NCBI GenBank assembly: GCA_000961845.1
Contig: LADZ01000061.1
Location: 1-38,036 of the forward strand
Length of the DNA: 38,036 nt
Direction of reading: 5' to 3'
Source of the DNA: Flavobacteriales bacterium BRH_c54
GTDB lineage: Bacteria > Bacteroidota > Bacteroidia > Flavobacteriales_E > Vicingaceae
Each line of letters opens with the position of its first letter. Position 1 is the first letter of the stretch. Position numbers and translations under genes: made by a program. Positions 1 to 7,596 of this stretch are shown one piece after another. Under the pieces are notes generated by a model. It was not told where the DNA came from. It saw only the letters and a program-made list of their open reading frames with translations, and did not search any database.

Positions 1-316
1 ATCCAATATAAGGTAAATAAATTGGAGCAAAAACAACTCCTAAAAAATGTTCTTTAAAAGAAGTTTTTCCTAATAATTTCATCAGTTCGACAATAATTCC
101 CATCCAAACTACAAAACCTAAAAAAGGAATATAGTAAGTAATAATCCATAACCAAGATTTCTTGATGGTTTTACAAGCAATATAAGTAGAGTAGAAGGGA
201 ACTAAAGCTTTCCAGCCTTCAATACCGATTTTTTCGAAAATTTTATACAACCCAACATGAGCTGCAATAAAGTATATTAATGATAGAACAATAAATGCTG
301 GGATACTGATTTCCAT
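1..316 (-). CDS. lepB: Signal peptidase I, N-terminal part (cut by window edge)
   Basis: Only the first 105 codons are present; the frame runs off the left edge. Translated from the ATG at 316, the protein opens with a hydrophobic segment (about residues 4-22), then a stretch containing GWKALVPFYSTYIACK, then further hydrophobic segments. This resembles the extra multi-membrane N-terminal region that Bacteroidota signal peptidase I proteins carry before the S26 peptidase domain. The catalytic Ser and Lys lie outside the window, so the call rests on the N-terminal region alone. A TATATTTG promoter element on the minus strand lies at 350-357, 34 bases before the start. LepB would cleave signal peptides of secreted proteins at the inner membrane. 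A stand-alone membrane protein of the same N-terminal family is the alternative. Confidence 0.7.
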   Translation of the reverse strand, partial: MEISIPAFIVLSLIYFIAAHVGLYKIFEKIGIEGWKALVPFYSTYIACKTIKKSWLWIITYYIPFLGFVVWMGIIVELMKLLGKTSFKEHFLGVVFAPIYLPYIG

Positions 317-349
317 GGAATGATGAATTTATTAAATTAAATGATTGAA

Positions 350-357
350 CAAATATA
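350..357 (-). promoter_or_regulatory. -7 element for lepB
   Basis: The plus strand reads CAAATATA, so the minus strand reads TATATTTG, an exact match to the Bacteroidota TAnnTTTG -7 element. It sits 34 bases upstream of the lepB ATG. Confidence 0.55.
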
Positions 358-414
358 GAAGATTTATAAAGAAACCAATGGCTTTTAACAAAATTTATAA
401 CTAGTAAATAGTAA

Positions 415-1035
415 TTAGTTGATGGCTCCGAAAATCATCCAGCCATAGATAGCAAAACGTACAAATCTTAAAAGACCATAAGCAAGGTAGCTTGGTAAAG
501 GGTATTTAATAATTCCGGCAGCAACACTGGTAATGGCGAAAGGTACAGGTAATAAAGCACCGGCAATAATTAATAGGCCGCCCCATTTCCTCATGTTATT
601 AACATGTTTTGTCATTTTCACCTCTAAAAATTCATATACAGAAGGAAAATAAGCAAAGGTTCTACCTGAGAAATAAGAGATTACTCCTCCTAAGTAGGAA
701 GCAATAGATAATAGACCTAAATAAAACCAAGAAGAATCTGTTTTTGCTGCCCAGGCAATAAAAATTTCAGGAGGTATTAATCCCAATATAGATTCACTAA
801 TTAAGAAAACACTTAAAATTCCTGCTGTTGGGAATGAAGAAATCATCAATTCTAAAATATCGTTGATGTTCATTACAAAAAAATGGATGCCTAAAATAGC
901 TACAATGAAGATTACAATTGGCCAAAAAGATTTTTTTAGAATAGTTTTCAAAAAACTATAAAAACCAGTATAAACATAATACTGATGTAGTAGTTGTAAA
1001 CGGGATTTTTTCTTAAATTTTTGTACCTTTTCCAT
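415..1035 (-). CDS. VTT-domain (DedA/SNARE-associated type) membrane protein
   Basis: A 206-residue inner-membrane protein. A basic N-terminus (KVQKFKKKSR) precedes about five hydrophobic segments near residues 38-56, 71-97, 102-124, 151-176 and 180-203. The central YLGGVISYFSGR and the LLPVPFAITSVAAGI stretch are the glycine-rich and proline-containing re-entrant parts expected of the VTT fold (PF09335 type). DedA/VTT proteins take part in lipid scrambling or carrier recycling and proton-motive-force homeostasis in other bacteria. Which applies here cannot be told. It follows lepB's start in the same orientation with a 98-base gap, and both genes have their own -7 elements. Divergent purC lies 301 bases away. 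The family call is fairly safe; the substrate is unknown. Confidence 0.8.
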   Translation of the reverse strand: MEKVQKFKKKSRLQLLHQYYVYTGFYSFLKTILKKSFWPIVIFIVAILGIHFFVMNINDILELMISSFPTAGILSVFLISESILGLIPPEIFIAWAAKTDSSWFYLGLLSIASYLGGVISYFSGRTFAYFPSVYEFLEVKMTKHVNNMRKWGGLLIIAGALLPVPFAITSVAAGIIKYPLPSYLAYGLLRFVRFAIYGWMIFGAIN

Positions 1036-1040
1036 ATCTT

Positions 1041-1059
1041 ATCCTAACAAAGATAGGAT
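1041..1059 (-). promoter_or_regulatory. -7 element inside an inverted repeat, upstream of the VTT gene
   Basis: The plus strand has CAAAGATA at 1048-1055, i.e. TATCTTTG on the minus strand, only 12 bases before the ATG of the VTT protein. The element lies within the inverted repeat ATCCTA - 7 bases - TAGGAT (1041-1046 and 1054-1059). If used, the mRNA leader would be only a few bases long. The inverted repeat could be an operator or chance. Confidence 0.4.
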
Positions 1060-1300
1060 TAACTTTAGGTTGTTCAGGTGTTTGTACAGTTAATTTTTTG
1101 TAATTTCTATTATGTTTTTGATTATTAAATATTTAATTTTTTTTTGATTAATGTGAAAATTTAACAACGAAATAATTTTTAGTGTTCTACAGCTAAAAAC
1201 TCACACATTCACAAACTATAACACAAATAGATATTAACAATTTAGCAATAAGTTGGAATAACTTTTAAAGTATTTGTTTAGCTCTATGGTAATATGATTA

Positions 1301-1308
1301 TATATTTG
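1301..1308 (+). promoter_or_regulatory. -7 element of the purC promoter
   Basis: TATATTTG is an exact TAnnTTTG match, 28 bases before the purC ATG. A TTTG at 1273-1276 lies 24 bases upstream, slightly beyond the usual -33 spacing of about 17-23 bases, so the -33 element is uncertain. Confidence 0.6.
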
Positions 1309-1336
1309 CACTTTTAAATTTAATAGATTAAAACTC

Positions 1337-2287
1337 ATGCAAAGCAACGCTGTAAAAGAAACTCACTTTAATTTTAAAGGTCAAAAAAGTTTTTATAAAG
1401 GAAAAGTTAGAGATGTATATAATATTAATGATGAGTTATTGGTAATGGTAGTATCCGATAGAATTTCAGCGTTTGATGTGGTACTTCCTAAAGCTATTCC
1501 TTTTAAAGGACAGGTGTTGAATCAAATAGCCGCTAAATTTTTAAAAGCTACAGCAGATATTTTACCTAACTGGGTAGTGGCAACTCCCGATCCTAATGTT
1601 ACTATAGGCAGAATTTGCGAGCCTTTTAGAGTAGAAATGGTTATAAGAGGTTATTTGTCCGGACATGCATGGCGTGAGTATAAAGCAGGTAAAAGAATTT
1701 TATGTGGAGTTGAGATGCCAGATGGAATGAAAGAAAATGATAAATTTCCACAACCCATTATAACACCATCTACAAAAGCGTATGAAGGACATGATGAAGA
1801 TATTTCTCGTGAAGAAATTATTAAGCAAGGTATTGTTTCTAAAGAAGATTATATACAATTAGAAGATTATACCCGCAAAATTTTTCAACGAGGAACAGAA
1901 ATGGCTGAGAAAATGGGATTGATTTTGGTTGATACCAAATATGAGTTTGGAAAAATTGGCGATGTTATCTATTTAATTGATGAAATTCATACGCCAGATT
2001 CTTCTAGGTATTTTTATAAAGAAGGTTATCAGCAAAGACAGGATAATAACGAAAAACAAAAACAACTTTCTAAGGAGTTTGTAAGAGAATGGCTTATTGC
2101 TAATGGCTTCCAAGGTAAAGACGGACAGCAAGTGCCAACAATGACTGATGAATTTGTAAATGAAGTTTCGGAACGATATATAGAGCTTTATGAGCAAATT
2201 ACAGGTGACAAATTTCAGCGTGCTGATATTTCTGATATCCAAACTAGAATTGAAAATAATTGTAAAGCTTTTTTAGCTACCATTTAA
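1337..2287 (+). CDS. purC: Phosphoribosylaminoimidazole-succinocarboxamide synthase
   Basis: A 316-residue SAICAR synthetase. It joins CAIR and aspartate using ATP to give SAICAR in cytosolic purine synthesis. The N-terminal GKVRDVY (residues 22-28) is the nucleotide-binding strand-loop. [26 protein letters not shown] and the [11 protein letters not shown] signature near residues 195-205 are all in family order. Length fits the single-domain long form common in Bacteroidota. It is the first gene of a probable rightward operon: the hxpB-like gene begins 20 bases after the stop and the MBOAT gene follows. An exact TAnnTTTG element lies 28 bases upstream of the ATG. No other pur genes are nearby, as is usual for the dispersed purine pathway in this group. 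Confidence 0.97.
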   Translation: MQSNAVKETHFNFKGQKSFYKGKVRDVYNINDELLVMVVSDRISAFDVVLPKAIPFKGQVLNQIAAKFLKATADILPNWVVATPDPNVTIGRICEPFRVEMVIRGYLSGHAWREYKAGKRILCGVEMPDGMKENDKFPQPIITPSTKAYEGHDEDISREEIIKQGIVSKEDYIQLEDYTRKIFQRGTEMAEKMGLILVDTKYEFGKIGDVIYLIDEIHTPDSSRYFYKEGYQQRQDNNEKQKQLSKEFVREWLIANGFQGKDGQQVPTMTDEFVNEVSERYIELYEQITGDKFQRADISDIQTRIENNCKAFLATI

Positions 2288-2307
2288 GAATACTATAAAA
2301 CAACAAA

Positions 2308-2973
2308 ATGCAATCAACTATTAAGGCGGTAATTTACGATATGGATGGAGTTTTGATTAACTCAGAACCATTATGGAGAGAAGCGGAAATACTTACTTTT
2401 AATAAAGTAGGTTTAAATTTTACTGAAGAAATGTGTAGAGAAACTATGGGTATGCGTTTGTATGAAGTAGTGGATTATTGGTATAACAAAACCCCATGGG
2501 AAGGAGTGTCGCTTAAAGAAGTGGAAAAAGAATTGTTAAAAACAGTCACCTCTTTAATTGTAGAAAATGGGAAAGCTATGGAAGGTGTTGTAGAATCTTT
2601 AGAATATTTTCAGTCTAAAGGGTATAAGTTGGCTTTAGCATCATCTTCCGCTATGAAATTGATTATTACGGTATTAAATAAACTTAAAGTTGCTTCTTAT
2701 TTTGAGGTGATAAATTCAGCAGAAAATCTACCTTTTGGAAAACCGCATCCTGAAATTTTTATTAAAACAGCCCAAGAATTAGACATTCATCCGATAAATT
2801 GTTTGGTTATTGAAGATTCTTTTAATGGTGTTTTGGCAGCTAAATCAGCATTAATGAAAGTAGTTGCCATTCCTGATGAAGAAAGTAGAGATGACCATCG
2901 ATTTATTATTGCAGATAAAAAACTCAATAGTCTTTTAGAAATAGAAAACGTAATACTTGAGTCAACAATTTAA
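2308..2973 (+). CDS. hxpB: HAD-family sugar/hexitol phosphatase, HxpB-like
   Basis: A 221-residue haloacid-dehalogenase phosphatase of the beta-phosphoglucomutase-like branch with an alpha-helical cap. Motif I is YDMDGVLINSEPLW (nucleophile Asp11, acid/base Asp13), motif II the serines of LASSSAMK, motif III the Lys of FGKPHPEIF, and motif IV the acidic pair in VIEDSFNGVLAAKSA. Similarity to E. coli YniC/HxpB runs across the length (SEPLW, VVDLWY-like VVDYWYNKTPW, GKPHP), which favours 2-deoxyglucose-6-phosphate or hexitol-phosphate phosphatase. Exact substrate assignment within HAD is inference. It lies 20 bases after purC. Its 3' end overlaps a possible TTG start of the MBOAT gene at 2957. 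Confidence 0.85.
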   Translation: MQSTIKAVIYDMDGVLINSEPLWREAEILTFNKVGLNFTEEMCRETMGMRLYEVVDYWYNKTPWEGVSLKEVEKELLKTVTSLIVENGKAMEGVVESLEYFQSKGYKLALASSSAMKLIITVLNKLKVASYFEVINSAENLPFGKPHPEIFIKTAQELDIHPINCLVIEDSFNGVLAAKSALMKVVAIPDEESRDDHRFIIADKKLNSLLEIENVILESTI

Positions 2974-3004
2974 CATATCAGAATGGTTGATCCAATTTTT
3001 TAGC

Positions 3005-4660
3005 ATGAGCAATCTTAAAAGTTTGTTTGTGTATAATGAAGGTGAACCAATGATATTTACCGCTTTTTTCTTTTGGGGATTTTTTGCTGTAGTGCTTTTA
3101 ATATATTCCCTCATCCATAAAAAAAGAGGATTAAGAAATGCTTTTTTATTTTTTGCCAGCTTATTTTTTTATTACAAAACAAGTGGGTTATTTATCAGTA
3201 TATTACTTTTCTCTACTTTATCAGATTATTTTATAGGAAAAATAATTTATGCTTCTCCTAAAAAAGTAACTAAGCAAATTTTTGTGGGGTTAAGTGTGGT
3301 TATTAACCTTTTTGTGTTGTGTTATTTTAAGTATGCGTATTTCTTTACCGATGCGTATAACGATATTTTTCAGACCAATTATCAAGTGTTTAACCATTTT
3401 GCTCAATTTGCTAACGAAACCGTAGGAACGGCTTATTCTGTTAATCAAATTTTATTGCCCGTAGGGATTTCTTTTTTCACTTTCCAAACCATAAGTTATT
3501 CGGTGGATGTGTACAAAGAAAAAATTAAGCCTGTAAATAGTATTTTAGATTTTGGTTTTTATGTCTCTTTCTTTCCGCAGTTGGTTGCCGGGCCAATTGT
3601 TAGAGCTTCGGAGTTTATTCCTCAATTGTACCAACCGTACAAACTAACACAACATCAATTTGGGTTAGCTTTATTTTGGATTTTAAAAGGGTTGACAAAA
3701 AAAATAGTGATAGGCGATTACATAGCCGTAAATTTTATCGATAGGGTTTTTCATAATCCATTAATGTTTACCGGCTATGAAAACCTGATGGCCTTGTACG
3801 GTTATTCCTTACAAGTATATGCCGATTTTTCCGGTTATACCGATATCGCCATTGGTGTAGCGTTGTTAATGGGTTTTACATTGCCAACCAACTTTAACTC
3901 ACCCTACAAAGCTAAAAATGTAGGTGAATTTTGGAAACGTTGGCACATGAGTTTATCCTCATGGTTGAAAGATTATTTATATATTCCCTTAGGAGGAAAT
4001 AGAGGAGGCTCTTTAGGAACATGGATAGCTATTGGAGTCATAAGTGCTTTTGTTATTTTACTTTCAGGAAAAATGATAGTACTTTATTCCTTTTTGTGGG
4101 CTGCTATTTTAATTTCAGTGTTGGCTATTTGGATAAAATCTTTTAGAGCATGGCTTACCACTAATATTAATTTGCTGATAACTATGTTGCTTGGAGGTTT
4201 GTGGCACGGAGCAAGTTGGCAATTTGTAATTTGGGGCGGATTAAATGGATTAGGCTTAATGGTGTATAAGCTTTGGCGAAAAATTAGTCCTTATGAAAAA
4301 TACAACAACTTTTTGGCATTGGCGGTAAAGGTATTTATTACTTTTAATTTCATCACCTTTACCAGAATTTGGTTTAGAGGGGAAAGCATGGAGTCTACTT
4401 GGCAAATTTTGAGACAAATAGGTAATAATTTTAGTGCAGAATTAATTCCATCAATTACTTCCTCTTACGCTATGGTGTTTATAGTGATGCTTATAGGCTA
4501 CATTATTCATGTGTTACCTACCAAAATTAAAAATTGGTATCAAGAAGCATTTATTAAATTACCTTTATGGGTAAAAATTATTGTTAGCAGTATAACTATT
4601 TTTGGCATTTATCAGTCAATGTCAGCTGATTTACATTCTTTTATTTATTTTCAGTTTTAA
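3005..4660 (+). CDS. MBOAT O-acyltransferase, AlgI/DltB-like
   Basis: A polytopic membrane-bound O-acyltransferase, 551 residues from the ATG at 3005. A TTG at 2957 would add 16 residues and overlap the hxpB stop; I prefer the ATG, but the choice is open. Family blocks: VGISFFTFQTISYSVDVY, FFPQLVAGPIVRASEF, then FWKRWHMSLSSWLKDYLYIP with GGNRGG, and the active-site His401 in GGLWHGASW. AlgI-type proteins pass acetyl groups across the inner membrane to a periplasmic SGNH-type partner acting on alginate, cellulose or peptidoglycan. An extra hydrophobic insert of about 60 residues separates the GGNRGG block from the His block. No SGNH partner is adjacent on this strand; the nearest is at 6088-7590, next to a different MBOAT. 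Confidence 0.9.
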   Translation: MSNLKSLFVYNEGEPMIFTAFFFWGFFAVVLLIYSLIHKKRGLRNAFLFFASLFFYYKTSGLFISILLFSTLSDYFIGKIIYASPKKVTKQIFVGLSVVINLFVLCYFKYAYFFTDAYNDIFQTNYQVFNHFAQFANETVGTAYSVNQILLPVGISFFTFQTISYSVDVYKEKIKPVNSILDFGFYVSFFPQLVAGPIVRASEFIPQLYQPYKLTQHQFGLALFWILKGLTKKIVIGDYIAVNFIDRVFHNPLMFTGYENLMALYGYSLQVYADFSGYTDIAIGVALLMGFTLPTNFNSPYKAKNVGEFWKRWHMSLSSWLKDYLYIPLGGNRGGSLGTWIAIGVISAFVILLSGKMIVLYSFLWAAILISVLAIWIKSFRAWLTTNINLLITMLLGGLWHGASWQFVIWGGLNGLGLMVYKLWRKISPYEKYNNFLALAVKVFITFNFITFTRIWFRGESMESTWQILRQIGNNFSAELIPSITSSYAMVFIVMLIGYIIHVLPTKIKNWYQEAFIKLPLWVKIIVSSITIFGIYQSMSADLHSFIYFQF

Positions 4661-4687
4661 GTAGTTTGTTTTTTTGTATGGTATTTG

Positions 4688-5488
4688 TCATCCTAAATTA
4701 CCACCAATGCTATTATAAATGTTTTGGGGTTGCCAATTTCTTTTATTGCCTAATCTCATTCGTTTTTCTGTTCGGTTTTCTTTAAATTTGTTTTGTTTCA
4801 TAAATTCTGTCCCAAATAAATTGTCGATAGGAAATGCAGCAAAATCTTTTGACTTTAAGCGTAACTTCATTAGTTCCTGTCCAGCTATGTATGTTGTTGC
4901 TATTATTAAGCCGTTTCCTAAGCTAGGAAAGTAAACACCTTGCACCTCATTTTCTTGTAAATATAAAAATCCTTTTGAGAGGTGTTGTTCGATAAGTAAA
5001 ATTCTGTTTTCGCCTGAAACTAGTCTGTCTATGTCTAAGATTTGTTTTTTGAAGTCACGATTAATTGCAATAATATTTTCAGGACAATTAAATGTTTTGT
5101 TGGTTAATTCACACGAAAAAATGATATATTCAGTTTCTATTTCAAATCCAATTTTTTTGTACACCGGCTCCCCAAGTTCGGTTGCTAATAAATAAACTGT
5201 TTCACATCCTTTTGAATGTGCAATATCAACTAAAGTTTGGGTGATTACTTTCCCTATACCTTGATTTCTATAGTCAGAATGAACAATAATATGAGCTAAC
5301 CAAGCAGTTTTATTATGGATTATTGTTGCTCCGATGCCAACAATTTTTTTATTGATACGTACTTTAATAGGAAAACAAAAATTTGAGTTGGTGTACCAAT
5401 CAATGATTGGAATAACGCCTTCCCAACCAAATGGAAGTAATTCGGAAATATAACGAATATCGCTATGTTCTAAATCTTGTATCTTCAT
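4688..5488 (-). CDS. GNAT N-acetyltransferase with C-terminal Acetyltransf_18-like domain
   Basis: A 266-residue soluble acetyltransferase. The N-terminal GNAT domain (about 1-130) shows strand beta-4 WLAHIIVHSDYRNQGIGK with the acetyl-CoA pyrophosphate loop R-N-Q-G-I-G at 74-79. The C-terminal half (about 150-266), ending in YNSIGGNLG, resembles the domain that follows GNAT in YitH-like proteins (PF18014 type), which helps shape the acceptor site. The acceptor substrate is unknown. The gene is tail-to-tail with the upstream MBOAT gene with 27 bases between them. A minus-strand TACATTTG element lies at 5515-5522, 27 bases before the ATG, so it is probably transcribed alone. Confidence 0.85.
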   Translation of the reverse strand: MKIQDLEHSDIRYISELLPFGWEGVIPIIDWYTNSNFCFPIKVRINKKIVGIGATIIHNKTAWLAHIIVHSDYRNQGIGKVITQTLVDIAHSKGCETVYLLATELGEPVYKKIGFEIETEYIIFSCELTNKTFNCPENIIAINRDFKKQILDIDRLVSGENRILLIEQHLSKGFLYLQENEVQGVYFPSLGNGLIIATTYIAGQELMKLRLKSKDFAAFPIDNLFGTEFMKQNKFKENRTEKRMRLGNKRNWQPQNIYNSIGGNLG

Positions 5489-5514
5489 TTTAATATTTTG
5501 CTTATTAACTTCTC

Positions 5515-5522
5515 CAAATGTA
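5515..5522 (-). promoter_or_regulatory. -7 element for the GNAT gene
   Basis: CAAATGTA on the plus strand is TACATTTG on the minus strand, an exact TAnnTTTG match 27 bases upstream of the ATG at 5488. Confidence 0.5.
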
Positions 5523-5603
5523 TCAAAAATAACTTAAATATATTAAAGAATATGAGGGGGAGTAGGAAGTTTTTGGTGTAATATATTTCTGACTGTTAAA
5601 TAA

Positions 5604-6044
5604 TTATCGTTTGTAAAATATATAATCAGTTATTAATGGAGTAATACCGTTTTGTCTTAAGTCGGAAATAATTTGTCCTTTATGATGGCTGAAATGATTT
5701 GCTACATGAAATAGTATTTGTTGGATAGAGTTATTAAATTCTTTACCTCTTGAGTTAGAATAAGAGATTACTTTATCCAATTTATATTCATCTAAAATTT
5801 TTAATGTTTCTTTAAAGTTATCGGTATCAATTTTTATACATTCTGGAAGCGAATGAATTTGATGTACACCTAATTTTTCTTTGTTTGTAATTCGTGCATT
5901 CCAAATTTGTTGTGCATTTATGGTATGAGAAAAAAGAGGGATTGTTCTTTCTAATAAACTGCTTTCATTTTCAATCATTTGCTTTGCCAGTTCTTGATTG
6001 AAGTAATGGTGATATTCAAAAATATCTTTAAAAAATGTATTCAT
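5604..6044 (-). CDS. DinB/DfsB-fold protein
   Basis: A 146-residue four-helix-bundle protein of the DinB superfamily. The three expected metal ligands are His40 (SHTINAQQIWNAR), His117 and His121 (NHFSHHKGQI), in the usual spacing. DinB-fold enzymes include thiol-dependent S-transferases (bacillithiol, mycothiol and related) and many of unknown function. The name reflects DNA-damage induction of the Bacillus founder and does not imply a repair role. The start is the ATG at 6044. The SGNH gene ends 43 bases upstream on the same strand, so readthrough from the MBOAT/SGNH pair is possible. An (AAT)6 tract lies in that gap. Substrate and thiol are unknown. Confidence 0.85.
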   Translation of the reverse strand: MNTFFKDIFEYHHYFNQELAKQMIENESSLLERTIPLFSHTINAQQIWNARITNKEKLGVHQIHSLPECIKIDTDNFKETLKILDEYKLDKVISYSNSRGKEFNNSIQQILFHVANHFSHHKGQIISDLRQNGITPLITDYIFYKR

Positions 6045-6067
6045 GTTTTATACAACATCTGTTAGAA

Positions 6068-6085
6068 AATAATAATAATAATAAT
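6068..6085. repeat. (AAT)6 microsatellite
   Basis: Six perfect AAT units lie in the 43-base gap between the SGNH gene and the DinB-fold gene, about 24 bases upstream of the latter's start. The short tract could vary in length and alter translation spacing, but this is speculative in such AT-rich sequence. Confidence 0.6.
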
Positions 6086-6087
6086 AT

Positions 6088-7590
6088 TTATACTCCGATA
6101 ATCGCTCCGTCTATAACATTTTCAATACGCAAAGGCTTTATTAATGAAGTAAAAATTACTTCTTTTTCAAGTTGATGAAACATGTCATAATTTAAATCTA
6201 TGGAAGCAGTCTGTTTTACTCCATTATAGTCAAATTTTAGTAGGAGTCTAAGTTTAACATTTTCATAATTTATACCCCTAAACATTTTTTTATCTATTTT
6301 AACAATAATTTTGTTAGCTTTAGTATTGTTTATGTCTAATAAAAGACAATTTTTAATTGTAATATTTTGTAGCTTTTTATTAGTGCAAATAATTCTGTTA
6401 TTAATATCATTTTCGTACGGATTAAAATTTTCAAAATAGCCTTCTTCACCATAAAATAATTTATGCCATTTATTATCGGTATGTCTTAATGGGAGTTCTA
6501 CATTTAAACTATCTCTAATATAATTTGCTAATTTGTAAGTTGCAAGCAATGAACCATTATAAGTCATGTGTTGATTGGATTTATATGTATTTTCAAAAGC
6601 ATACGGACCAAATCCATTATATCCTGGTACTTTTTGCATATTAATCCATTTGTTAGGATATTGTTTAAGAATTTCAGCAAGTTTTTTTTCCCATTTATAA
6701 TATTCGGAAACGTGTTTCTCATACATAGGAAGTGTAAGAAAAACCAACTCAATTTTTTCTTTTTCACATAAATCTACAATTTTTTTTACATATTTTTCTG
6801 CATAAGAACTATAACTGTAATCAGCACCTTTTACAGGAGATCCTAATGAATCATATTTAGCTAATGTTTGATTTTCTAGTCCTTTTTGAAATCGAACAAA
6901 TCGTCCTAAATAAAGCTTTTTTTTCTCTTTAGATTTGTTCTTTATTAGTTTTTTATTTAATGCAAGTTGTGTGGTGTCATTAAATATAAAACCGTGGTTT
7001 CTTAGTGTATTCGACCATGCGTAAAAGTAATTATCAGATTTAAACAAAAAAGGCATAGAAGTTAGTTTTGATAGAATATCTTTTCTTGCATAAAAACTTT
7101 TTAATTGATCGGATAAATTACCATCTTTTAGTTCATATGGATTAAAGTCATTAATTCCGTATGTTTCAATAACAACAAGCTTTGCATCAGTTCTTTTTAA
7201 TGCTTCTTTTAGACCATAATAGGAATCAGCAATATTGGTTCCGGGAGAAGCAAGGATAAAAGAATTAACACCCAAAGTAATACTAAGGTTTTTAGGGTTA
7301 ATTCCTGAATACAAGTGAGAGTTTCCCATTAATAGTATATCTACATTATTTTTTTTAGTGAATTCGTAAAAGGAATCCCATTTTTTTTTTGTGTGATTGT
7401 TTTTTTCGTTTGGGTTAAAATAACCTTTCGTATCAATGTATAATATAGCAAAGAAAAAAAGCAAAATCATAAATAATGATTTTATTCCTATCAGTAGAAT
7501 CGGTTTATCAGAAAACAAATTTTTCTTATTTTCTTTTTCTACCTTGTTAATGTTCGTTTTTTTATTGTGATTTTTATATTTTTTACTCAT
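6088..7590 (-). CDS. SGNH-type (DltD/AlgJ-like) periplasmic partner of MBOAT, with extra C-terminal domain
   Basis: A 500-residue protein with a very basic cytoplasmic head (residues 1-28), one membrane segment (about 30-52) and a periplasmic SGNH-hydrolase-like domain. Block I is LLMGNSHLYSG, with Ser91 the probable nucleophile, and block V holds His341 in SNQHMTYNG. The Asp expected three residues before that His is Ser338 here. After the SGNH domain (to about 362) come some 135 more residues, lysine/asparagine-rich and predicted by eye to be beta-stranded, which could be a glycan-binding domain. It starts 6 bases after the adjacent MBOAT stop, so the two form one operon. By analogy with AlgI/AlgJ and DltB/DltD, it would take the acyl group from the MBOAT and place it on a surface polymer. 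The polymer is unknown. Confidence 0.8.
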   Translation of the reverse strand: MSKKYKNHNKKTNINKVEKENKKNLFSDKPILLIGIKSLFMILLFFFAILYIDTKGYFNPNEKNNHTKKKWDSFYEFTKKNNVDILLMGNSHLYSGINPKNLSITLGVNSFILASPGTNIADSYYGLKEALKRTDAKLVVIETYGINDFNPYELKDGNLSDQLKSFYARKDILSKLTSMPFLFKSDNYFYAWSNTLRNHGFIFNDTTQLALNKKLIKNKSKEKKKLYLGRFVRFQKGLENQTLAKYDSLGSPVKGADYSYSSYAEKYVKKIVDLCEKEKIELVFLTLPMYEKHVSEYYKWEKKLAEILKQYPNKWINMQKVPGYNGFGPYAFENTYKSNQHMTYNGSLLATYKLANYIRDSLNVELPLRHTDNKWHKLFYGEEGYFENFNPYENDINNRIICTNKKLQNITIKNCLLLDINNTKANKIIVKIDKKMFRGINYENVKLRLLLKFDYNGVKQTASIDLNYDMFHQLEKEVIFTSLIKPLRIENVIDGAIIGV

Positions 7591-7596
7591 AACTAA

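Larger units (their letters stand above)
1036..1336. other. Divergent intergenic region, no gene seen
   Basis: This 301-base AT-rich region separates the leftward VTT gene from rightward purC. Apart from the promoter elements listed at 1041-1059 and 1301-1308, I see no coding frame, RNA gene or riboswitch-like structure. There is no obvious purine-riboswitch core ahead of purC. Confidence 0.5.

Noticed and set aside
1036-1336. Riboswitch ahead of purC
   Set aside because: No recognisable purine or tetrahydrofolate/ZTP core could be seen; the promoter is close to the start, leaving little leader.
2957-3004. TTG start adding 16 residues to the first MBOAT protein
   Set aside because: Possible, as it overlaps the hxpB stop, but an ATG at 3005 begins the part that looks family-like; left as an alternative in the entry.
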